64,000 nucleotides of DNA. Origin: Blastocystis hominis (Eukaryota > Sar > Bigyra > Opalinata > Blastocystidae). Shown here piece after piece: positions 56,285 through 64,000 of this stretch. A program made the translations under genes and the position numbers. Below the pieces are notes generated by a model that was not told where the DNA came from, ran no database searches, and was given only the letters and a program-made list of their open reading frames with translations. The stretch is taken from NCBI RefSeq assembly GCF_000151665.1, contig NW_013171866.1:310001-374000 (forward strand), in the 5' to 3' direction. The first letter of the stretch is position 1; the number at the start of each line of letters is the position of its first letter.

Positions 56285-57367
56285 CTACAGACGTTCAAAC
56301 TGCTTTTGAATCAACAAACGGTTCTGCAACTGCACGTTCATAAAAGGACTGGTCAGAGAGGCATCGAGCAAGTTGTAACCCTTCTTTCGCAGCTTCTCCA
56401 GATAGAAGACGCCCGGCGTCGACAGCAGAAACATTGTTTTGTACTGCTTGTTCTCTCCATTACAACCCGCTTTCCACAGTGCTCTTGCCTCTTCATACGT
56501 CGAGAGTGCGCTATCTGCGATCTCTTTCACTACTTTCTTCACCGCTTCCGACTTTACATCACAGGCATCGATTGGCGCCAAGCCGTTCTTCTTGCAAATA
56601 TCGAGAGGGAAATAGCATTTGTCATGCTGTAGATGGTACGGGGATCCCCGCAGGAGTGTGGAGATGGACATGACATGCGACGCTCTCCTCCATCCCTCGA
56701 CCAAATTATTGTCGGTAATCCCAAAACTCTGCATCAGAAGCTACCCGTGACACCCGCTGTTCAACCCAACATATCCTATAGAACCATAAATCCGTTCTCC
56801 ATAATCTCGTAAATCATCCAACGTGTTGATTGCTTCGTCGTTCAGATCCATCTCCTAGAATCGAGAGAAACAAACAATACACACGCGGGCTTCAATAATC
56901 CTATCCAAGAAGGTGTATGACCACCCATAATCATGGATCATTTGGAAAAGACACCGTAAAAAGGGAGAAGCGCCCACTGCTTGCTTGTCATAATACGCCG
57001 TGATTTGGTCTCGGAACCACTGCAATCTCATACGTCCTGCGATTACATTTCCATCGATTTGATCTCTCACACTAGCTATTTCGGTATTGAAGCATTGCTA
57101 CATGTTAGCGGCAAAGTAAAACAAGAAACCGCAACAAAAAACAGCACGCGCATCTTCTCTGGAATCAAACAGCCAGCATGGAAGTAATCTATGCTCCTTT
57201 TTCTAGATTTTGATATAAGAAAGAATGTACTACTTAACTAAATCAATTGTTTGCCTAAAGTCGTCATCATTTGCAATCGACTCTATTTGCCTAATCGGAA
57301 TGAAAGGCTTTCTTCCAGTCACTCTTCCAAAAAGTTTGACACTCCTTGAAAGACTTTGTGAAAGCAT
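56285..57367 (-). CDS. NDUFAF6-like complex I assembly factor (squalene/phytoene-synthase fold)
   Basis: The ATG at 57367 gives MLSQSLSRSVKLFGRVTGRKPF, a typical organelle presequence. Exons joined by introns of 30-32 nt read DFRQTIDLVKKRSIDYFHAGCLIPEKMRVLFFVAQCFNTEIASVRDQ, GRMRLQWFRDQITAYYD, YGWSYTFLDRIIEAREMDLND, VEGWRRASHVMSISTLLRGSPYHLQHDKCYFPLDICKKNGL. This matches NDUFAF6 homologues, not true squalene synthases, as the DxxxD motifs are lost. It supports a mitochondrion-related organelle with complex I. One intron (56884-56855) carries a complete TGTTTGTT. TAG is at 56285-56287. Confidence 0.85.
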
Positions 57368-57389
57368 TTTGTGTAAGGAACAAACTCAG

Positions 57390-58609
57390 TCATGAATCAG
57401 TATTAACGTGCCTTTTAAACAACGTGATCGAGAAGAGAAGCAGAGCCAGCACACCTACTGTCACACAATCGAATCGCATAGTCGTATCTGGAACCGGAGT
57501 AAAAGCCACCGCTTCTATTTATAAGATTTTTGTTTTTGGTATCACCTAACGAGTAAATCCGTGTCCATGTCCCGTTGAGTGTTCGCTCAAGATAGGTTGG
57601 TGGAATGATTCTCCCCAAATCTGCGTTAAAAGACATTTCGTCCAGAGATATGGGAAGCTTGAATAGTGGGATACGAATTGAAAATGGTCTTTCTGCCTCA
57701 ATTTCGAAGAAGAAGAAGAAGAAGCGATCATCGTTTCGTCGTTTATATGTGCAGTTCTCACACTTTATATGGTGTGGAAAGAATCGGATTCCATGTACCT
57801 GTTGAATGGTCATTACACAAGAAGGACATGGCTCTCGATAGTGGATATTCAACCATCCGTGAATATAATCAGTGTCTAGCGTATTATTTTGAGGTTTCAA
57901 AAGCGAACTGATCACAACTTGGCGCAACGGAGACTCAACAAACGGTAATCTTGATGATTCCATAACTTGGAACTGAACATGGATTTTTGATTCATGGAAG
58001 TGAATATCTACTTATCGGCAGTCTCACACCAACAGTACGTAGCGAGAAGAACGGATAATCCAAAAGTGATCGAACTGTCTCTCTTGACAATGGAGAAAAC
58101 AATTGGTTTTGTAACTCATCTAAAAACATAGTACATGGCTTTTCAGCGTCATAATAATAAGATGAAAAGAACTTGGAGGCAGAAAACAGAGTACCGATCG
58201 ACAGGTGTAAACTGATTTGATTTACCAAGGATTGGATTGCGCTCGGATCGGCCTGCTCATTCCAATCAATAAGCAAGCCAGGAGGATAGTGTGCACCCCA
58301 CTGTCCATGAGTAATATGGATTTTGAAGCCATGATATGCAGGTATCGATTGTACACGGATTCCCCGATCGAGGATATCAAGAAAGGGGAGCGAGTTCGAG
58401 AGAACGGCTGAAATTCACTCAACGAAAGGTTATTTACGGACGGAAACGCTTTTTGTCAAGGTGATCATGCTATCTACAGTCGAGTGATTGCTTGTTGAGA
58501 CATCAAAAGCGCCAAGCGACTGCAATAGACGTAAGGACATTTTGCTAGTAAACATCTCTTCATCGCAAGAGCACGCGATGAAGAAGGTGAGGGTTAGGAG
58601 AGTGAACAT
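57390..58609 (-). CDS. GPI transamidase component PIG-T (GPI16)-like
   Basis: The ATG at 58609 opens a signal peptide (MFTLLTLTFFIACSC) followed by DEEMFTSKMSLRLLQSLG, the lumenal N-terminus as in PIG-T. Exon edges in the middle are uncertain. Near the C-terminus, FFEIEAERPFSIRIPLFKLPISLDEMSFNADLGRIIPP corresponds to the PIG-T region ending EYPPDANRG, and the last exon AVAFTPVPDTTMRFDCVTVGVLALLLFSITLFK matches the PTPDFSMPYNVI plus single-TM ending. PIG-T anchors the GPI transamidase complex in the ER. TGA is at 57390-57392 with AGTTTGTT (57386-57379) directly after, 11 bases from the next gene's ATG. Confidence 0.7.
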
Positions 58610-58755
58610 AATCTCTTTGCAGAGGAAAAGGAAACAAAAAGTTGGAAGTGAGTCACTTTTCACACAAACAAGTTACGTCAAATTGAAAGGAATCTAAAAT
58701 AATACAACTATCGCCATCTCTTCTTTAAAAATACAGAACGATACGATAAAAAACC

Positions 58756-59095
58756 TTACTTCAAACACTGTCGCAAATGAACAGTATAGTCTGGAGCAAA
58801 AACCTGCACTGTGACTCAAAATGAGAATTCTCATACCACTTTTCCACAATTATCGCACTTGAGTGCATATAAGAATGGATCTCTAGAATTCCTCGCATCT
58901 GGAAATAGAACAGGCTTCGGTTTATGATACAACATCTTCACGTAGTTTATGACTTCATCATCAGCGCTTCCAAAAAAGTCATCAAGACGAGTCATTTCCT
59001 AGCTAATAAAAATGGAATATAGCTACCTCCTCCTTCTTTCCAAGATTAAACTGATAATGGTCTAATGGGGGATTATGATTCGATTCCGTATCCAT
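58756..59095 (-). CDS. SAGA Sgf11/ATXN7L3-type C2HC zinc-finger protein
   Basis: Three short exons (28- and 33-nt introns): MDTESNHNPPLDHYQFNLGKKEEE, then MTRLDDFFGSADDEVINYVKML ... YALKCDNCGKV, then VFAPDYTVHLRQCLK and TAA (58756-58758). The pattern C-x2-C-G-x-x-V-x-A-x-x-x-x-x-HL-x-x-C is the Sgf11 zinc finger of the SAGA deubiquitinase module, which docks on the nucleosome acidic patch. About 90 residues. It is divergent from the plus-strand gene at 59172, with 76 bp between. Confidence 0.6.
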
Positions 59096-59171
59096 TCCAA
59101 CTTTCCCCTCGATCAGAACTCTCTTCCCGTTGAATAGAGATCGACTGTCAAATTAAAATTTGGAGTAAGCG

Positions 59172-59672
59172 ATGGCAGACGATTTCGACCTGGACAACTT
59201 GCTAGATGATGTGCTGAACGAAACGGTTCCTCCGAAGAAGGATGATATACTCGACTCGTTAATGGACGAAATGTTAGACTCTCCACAGCCAGTGCCAAAG
59301 AAACCTGCTTTAAAATATGAGCAGTTACAAGTTTTGCCGGAAGATATGCAGAATAGCTGGGAACAGACGATTTCCTCTGATGAGGAGGCGATGAAGAGTC
59401 GAGTCCATAAACCACTGAGTAATGCATACACTATGAAGCATGGATCGGTGAAAGAGAAGACTCTAGAAGAGTTTCTTCTGTCTGTGTGTCGAGAGAGCTT
59501 CGGGAATCAATCGAACCGCGAGGAACTGTTAAGAATGATTAGTGGAGACAAGAAGTTGGCGATTCTATTCCGAGAGGAAGTTCTACGGAAGATTCGAGCA
59601 AAGGTGAATAAGAACGACGGAGATGTAATCAGCGGGGATTTCCCTCATCTGAAAAAGGTTTTAGAGATGTAA
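59172..59672 (+). CDS. Unrecognised acidic protein
   Basis: A single exon of 166 residues: acidic start MADDFDLDNLLDDVLN, a middle QVLPEDMQNSWEQTISSDEEA that looks like a conserved short motif, and a helical C-terminus (EEFLLSVCRESFGNQSNREELLRMI ... FREEVLRKIRAKVN). TAA is at 59670-59672; TGTTTGTG follows at 59680-59687. I do not recognise the family. The acidic amphipathic start could be a docking helix. Confidence 0.55.
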   Translation: MADDFDLDNLLDDVLNETVPPKKDDILDSLMDEMLDSPQPVPKKPALKYEQLQVLPEDMQNSWEQTISSDEEAMKSRVHKPLSNAYTMKHGSVKEKTLEEFLLSVCRESFGNQSNREELLRMISGDKKLAILFREEVLRKIRAKVNKNDGDVISGDFPHLKKVLEM

Positions 59673-59713
59673 CATGCTTTGTTTGTGTCAAACCTTTTTT
59701 GCAGAGATTCAAA

Positions 59714-60082
59714 ATGCCTCGAATTGTGAACGGTCAGATTGTAAATGACGAGCCAGCGAAGAATCCATCGGATAGACCCCGCGTAATGACGTGGAGAAAC
59801 TTTTCGGAGAAACCTGCAGGCGGAGAGGGTGTGCGCAACCGTGCGAGTAACCAGGGAAAGCCTGAGGAGAAACAGGAGGCGGCTCCTTCTACACCTCCTC
59901 CAAGCGGCATTATCCAGTTTTTTTCGAGCATGTTAGGTTTGGAGGATTACAATTTGAAGATTCCAAACGATCATCCGACCGTCGTTCTCAATGTGGTGTA
60001 TTTCTTGTTTTTCCTCTTTTTCACACTGATATTTGGATATAAAATGGCCGTACTCTTTATAAGAATTGAATCTCACGCATAG
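59714..60082 (+). CDS. FAM241/DUF4605-like tail-anchored membrane protein
   Basis: The ATG at 59714 gives MPRIVNGQIVNDEPAKNPSDRPR, resembling the MVRILANGEIVQDDDPR start of FAM241 proteins, a Pro-rich middle, and one C-terminal hydrophobic segment (VLNVVYFLFFLFFTLIFGYKMAVL). About 122 residues. TAG is at 60080-60082 and TGTTTGTT at 60133-60140. Function in other organisms is poorly known (ER/endolysosomal membrane). Confidence 0.5.
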   Translation: MPRIVNGQIVNDEPAKNPSDRPRVMTWRNFSEKPAGGEGVRNRASNQGKPEEKQEAAPSTPPPSGIIQFFSSMLGLEDYNLKIPNDHPTVVLNVVYFLFFLFFTLIFGYKMAVLFIRIESHA

Positions 60083-60132
60083 CTCCTTCTGACCGTTGCC
60101 TTATATTTCATCGAACCCAGCCAGGAATGCCT

Positions 60133-60149
60133 TGTTTGTTTCACAAACC
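60133..60149. terminator. Back-to-back polyadenylation elements of a convergent pair
   Basis: Plus TGTTTGTT (60133-60140) for the FAM241-like gene and minus GGTTTGTG (60149-60142) for SDA1, separated by one base. Both genes have encoded stops. Confidence 0.55.
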
Positions 60150-60211
60150 CAACCATAAAATCATAAATAGTAGTAGAAGTAGTAACAATCCTATTCTAAA
60201 TAATAAACGAC

Positions 60212-62833
60212 TTATATTCTTCTTCTCTTGGCCGCCTTCTTTCCCAGCACCTGCAATCTCCGCACCTGCTTCTTCGCGGCCTGCTGCTGCTCGTGAATGC
60301 TCTGCTTCAGCTTTCTCTTCACACGCTCGCTCTGCTTGACCATCACGAAGTTCTTCTTTCGTTCCTTCTCCTTGTTCGTCGTGCCGCCTCCCTTCAGCTT
60401 CATCACGTGCTGCTGCCGTCCTTCGATCGCCTTTCTCCGCCGCTCCTCGATGTCGTCCTTCCGTTTCTTCTGGTAACCCAGCAGATCGGCGGGGTTCACG
60501 ACCGCGTCGTGTGTCTACGTCATGAAGCAAGCTAAAAAAAACGATACGATTTCGTTGGCCACATCGGCGGTTTGCTCTTCGGAGTCGTCGGAATCGCTGC
60601 TGTCCGAATCGTTGCGATCGCCTTGGAGAATACGGAAGAGCTTGGGAGGAAGGATGTGCGTGGACATGAACTCGCGAGCCAGCGCGATTCGGCGTTGCCG
60701 AACCGCCTCGGCTTTCTCCGGACTCATCGAATCGCTATCCTCCGATTCCTCCTCCATGGAAGATGATTCGTTTTCATTCATTTCATCGTTTTCGTTTTCA
60801 TTCTCTTCTTCTTCCTCTTCTTCTTCTTCTTCTTCATTCATTTCATTTTCATTTTCTTCTTCTTCATTTTCTTCTTCTTCATTCTCTTCCTCTTCGATTT
60901 CTTCTTCTTCTTCTTCTTCCAGCAATGCTTCGTCTTCCTCTTCGTTCTTTTCCTCTTCGTTCTCTTCCTTTTCTTTCTCCTTCTCCTTCTCCTCCACTTC
61001 TTCGCCCTCTCCCTTTTTGGCGCCAATCCGATCCCACTGCTTGTGCCTCGCTCCCTCCGCGAACTCCAGCGCCTCCTTCGAGATCTTCATCGGCTTCTTC
61101 TTCTTCCTCGTCACCGTGTTTCCCTCCCAATTCTTCTCCTTCTTCTCCTCCTTCCACGCCTCCAAACTCTCCAGCTCCGCCTCGTCGATCTCTCCCTTCT
61201 CCAGCATCCGGCCCAGCGCCTCCATTCCCTCCACCGACACGCGCACATGATCCTCTCCGAACGCCAGCGGCCGCATCGTCTTGATCGCCTCGCGTCCGCG
61301 GTCCTTCTTCTGCAGACAGGCCGGATAGATCATCCTCGCTTTCTACAATCAACAGTCCTCTCCGAAGCGAACGTTGAGGAAATTGCGTGACGCCACCGCG
61401 ACGCCCTTGTCTTTATTTGTCTTCATTTCGACCAGCTCGAGGATCAGCGGCTGCAGCTCGTCGGCCTCGAAGAGCAGCGGAATGCGCGCGAAGATCTCGC
61501 TGATCGTGTTGATGCCAAGCGCCACGATCTCGGGACTGGAATGATCGTTCACGAAGTTGTCTGCGATCACGCGAACCAGCGGGAACAGCTCTTCGGGCGG
61601 CACGAAATCGTGGCACGCCTGCGTCAGGAAGACGAGGATGCGCGTCACGTGCTGCTGGTGCGCGGTGAGATACGACTGGATGAACGTGTAGAACGGAAAC
61701 ACGCACAGCTTGTGGTACCCGATGAACCGCGAGATCAAATCCATCAGCAGCAAGCGCACCGAGAACTGCTCCTTCGTCTACTCCTCACCGCGTTTCCACG
61801 TTTCTACTCGCCGCAGGAGGTTCAGAAGCTTCTCCGCGAAGCCTTGCGGGTCGTAGACCAGCGCAATCGCGGGGAAGCGCGGGTTGCTTTCGGTCTGGTT
61901 GGCGCGGCGAAGCTTGCGGCGACGCGCGGCGACCTGGCGGTCGGTGTCGCGCTTGCGCGCCTTGGTTTTGTGGCTGTGGCTGTGGTTGTCGATCTCTTCG
62001 TTCTCCACTTCGCGCTCCTTCTCTTGGTCCTCCTCCATGCGCGTCTCGATGCCGAGGAAAAAGCGGATGCCGCCGATGCTGACGCGAGGATGCTGCGAGT
62101 TAGAGAGGAAAGATTATTAAAAAAACGCGGGATAGACACGCGGCCGCGATGACATTGACAGAGCGGGCATCCGTCCAGACTTGGCGGCGGTATAATTCTA
62201 CCATTACGTCGAGTGCTTTGCGGGCAATTAGGTCGGAGTCGTTTTCGAGCAGGTCAAACATGAATGATTTCAATTGGCGGTTGAGCTAGGAAATGAGGAT
62301 GGAAAAAATGGAGTGAAACGTTTTCGTTGGTTTTGCCCTTGTTCGCAGAGCTGATGTCGGTGATGATGTGAGAGTAGATGAGAGCACGCAGCTGCTTGTC
62401 GTTGATACGGAAATAGTGGAATAGACTCTTGAGAAGAGGAATCACCTCGATGAGGCCTTTGTTTCGCATTAGAATCAGAACGCGAACGATCGCAATTCGC
62501 GTTTCACGGTGCATCACTTCAGCATGCTCATCCATTAATCCAAACAAGAGAGAAGGGTAATCAGCCAAGACCTAAAGTCAACTTCCCTAAACAGAGCGTA
62601 CGTCTGGATAGCACTGAGCTACCTGACCCATAAAATTCATTAAAGCCACAAAAGAATTGGCTGGTTCAGACAGATGGGCTTTAAATAGAGCTAGCTCGGT
62701 TTGGAAGTGGTCATACTATTTGATTAGCGTATTCCACCATATCGACCTGTTGCAAAAAGTCCTCCTTGTAGATTTGAGGATCACGCTTAATCAAGTTCTG
62801 AAGACTTGGTAGATCGTTCCCTGGAATCGACAT
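60212..62833 (-). CDS. SDA1: Ribosome-biogenesis protein SDA1
   Basis: The ATG at 62833 opens MSIPGNDLPSLQNLIKRDPQIYKEDFLQQ; a 31-nt intron leads to YDHFQTELALFKAHLSEPANSFVALMNFMGQVAQCYPD, typical of the SDA1 N-terminus. Armadillo-like exons follow (MADYPSLLFGLMDEHAEVMHRETRIAIVRVLILMRNKGLIE, FPLVRVIADNFVNDHSSPEIVALGINTISEIFARIP). A very long Glu-rich acidic stretch (60760-60990) precedes the conserved C-terminus NPADLLGYQKKRKDDIEERR and GGGTTNKEKERKKNFVM. TAA is at 60212-60214. SDA1 acts in 60S subunit maturation and export. Confidence 0.88.
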
Positions 62834-62910
62834 TGTCCAACACTTCAAAAAGGCACGCGATGCTGGGACTTTCTATGGTTGATTTCCAAACGCCAAAACG
62901 CCGTTTTCAA

Positions 62911-62923
62911 AACAAACAACTCA
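62911..62923 (-). terminator. PDI stop/polyadenylation overlap
   Basis: The encoded TGA (62923-62921) has its T exactly five bases before TGTTTGTT (62918-62911). Cleavage there would replace TGA by TAA. Confidence 0.6.
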
Positions 62924-64000
62924 CAATTCCTCATTCGCGTTTTCCTCTTCAACCCCCGTTTCTTTTTCCTTTTTCTCCTGCTCCTGCTCCTGCTCTTGCT
63001 GCTTTTTACCCTCATCTTGCTCCTCTTCCTCTCCATCCTGCTCCTCTTCCTCCTTTTTCACCGGTTCCACCCAATCCCCGCTAATCTTCAGCTGTTCCTC
63101 CATATATCCCATAAGCGAATCCACCGTTCTCGCCGAATCCACCATCTTGGGCATGAGCGGGTCTTCTCCCTTCGCAAACCACAACAACGTCGGATACCCG
63201 CGCACATCATACTTATCCTACACTCAATCCCCTTCCCTCCCCATCTCATACACCGATGTCCTTATAATGGTCTGCATCGATTTCTGCGATCACGACTCCA
63301 TCAAACGCGACCGTTGCAAGCTCCTCCTGCATTTTATCCGCCCATCCTGATCCGTACATAAATCGGCGCCAGCGCTCTGCAATGTCCACACCACGGCGCA
63401 AAGAACTTCACCATCACATTCCGCTTCCCGTTCACCACGAAATCGAACGAATCCTGCGTCAGCGAAACCTACGCTTTAACCGCGGTTCTCGCCTCCACCA
63501 CCGTGTGCGGCGTAATCTCCACGCGCTCAAACTGCGTCAGCACGTTCTGCATGGCCCGGAGCTTGGCGTACTCCTTGGAGTCCTCGTCGACGGCCTCGAT
63601 GGCGGTCTGGACTCGTTGCCGTTCCTCGACGACGAAATCCGGTCCCGATTTCGCCACGTTTTTCATGATTTTGTAGTACCGGAAGCTTGCCGGGTGATTC
63701 TGCTTCGCCTTCAACACCTGCTTCATCACGCGCTTGTAGTTCGCCATCGAGTTCTACGCACAATCGGGGAAACCAATCGGGGAAACCTCCTCCATGAAGC
63801 TGTGCGCCAGCACGTCCAGCATGTCGTCGCGCCCGTATTTCTCGTTCAGCCCGCCCGCGGAGCGGAGGAACGTCCCTGCCCGTGAAAGGTGGAAACAGTG
63901 GAAACCGAGGTAGCGGTTGAGGTAGCTGTCGATGCCCTCGCGACGGCGGAAATCGAGGATTTTTCCGTCGAAGGGAGTGTGGGAGTTGTTGAAGAGGCGG
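62921..64000 (-). CDS. ERp29-like domain fused to a thioredoxin (PDI a-type) domain (5' partial)
   Basis: The gene runs off the right edge. Minus-strand exons read [25 protein letters not shown] (end of a thioredoxin-like b domain), [21 protein letters not shown] and [37 protein letters not shown] (ERp29 helical D domain). After an intron comes an active a domain ([41 protein letters not shown]). A Glu/Gln-rich tail ends ENANEEL with TGA at 62921-62923; NEEL may act as a KDEL-type ER-retention signal. CGHC indicates disulfide oxidoreductase/isomerase activity in the ER. Confidence 0.8.

Noticed and set aside
60522-61284. Ser-rich plus-strand ORFs
   Set aside because: Antisense to the Glu-rich acidic region of SDA1.
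1-64000. Insertion sequences, integrases, phage or CRISPR arrays
   Set aside because: No transposase or integrase motifs, no terminal inverted repeats and no regularly spaced direct repeats were found; the window is ordinary compact nuclear DNA.

Overview
This is a very gene-dense eukaryotic nuclear window. About 40 protein genes and one tRNA gene sit on both strands with almost no spacers, and I found no mobile elements, CRISPR arrays or bacterial-type operons. Three features point to the stramenopile gut protist Blastocystis or a very close relative. First, nearly every gene is split by GT-AG introns of only about 28-38 nt. Second, gene 3' ends carry the octamer TGTTTGTT or a close variant. 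Third, several genes have no stop codon at the expected C-terminus: a T in codon position 1 lies exactly five bases before the octamer, so cleavage and poly(A) addition would turn T into TAA. Polyadenylation-created stops with this octamer are established for Blastocystis. I see nine cases here (T at 7406, 15685, 17718, 21396, 28086, 28113, 37710, 52226 and 52252). Species is inferred from architecture, not from a database match.

Layout. 1-9.4 kb: MRH-domain protein (partial), RPL21, a minus-strand gene joining a cyclic-nucleotide-binding domain, a CaMKK-like kinase and a PP2C phosphatase, an acidic-tail protein, and a secreted protein. 9.4-22.5 kb: NAA38-like Lsm protein, golgin-like coiled coil, Hsp110-like protein, Mei2-like RNA-binding protein, GDP-L-fucose synthase, coiled coil, UBL protein, a WW-domain/mRNA cap methyltransferase fusion, tRNA-Lys and RPL7. 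22.5-37.8 kb: an Hsp70-like/MORN fusion, UTP23, a CCHC zinc-knuckle protein, an amino-acid transporter, the FACT subunit SSRP1/POB3, an ataxin-2 homologue, MED4, TIM21 and a Ygr210-type Obg/YchF-family GTPase. 37.8-50.7 kb: PH-GBD-FH2 formin with tandem repeats, an SLC35F6-like transporter, a large papain-like/CNBD/carrier gene, a small protein and a GATA-finger protein. 50.7-64 kb: another Hsp70-like protein, UDP-sugar pyrophosphorylase, NOP56, NDUFAF6-like, PIG-T, a SAGA Sgf11-like zinc finger, two small proteins, SDA1 and an ERp29-PDI fusion (partial).

The genes are mainly housekeeping: ribosome biogenesis (RPL21, RPL7, UTP23, NOP56, SDA1), transcription and capping (MED4, FACT, SAGA, cap methyltransferase), ER, glycan and GPI functions (MRH, PDI, PIG-T, GFUS, USP), and the mitochondrion-related organelle (TIM21, NDUFAF6, carrier). 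The main novelties are unusual domain fusions and the 3'-end signals. At five convergent gene pairs the two polyadenylation octamers lie back to back as a short inverted repeat. Introns were placed by eye, so exon edges not stated explicitly are approximate.
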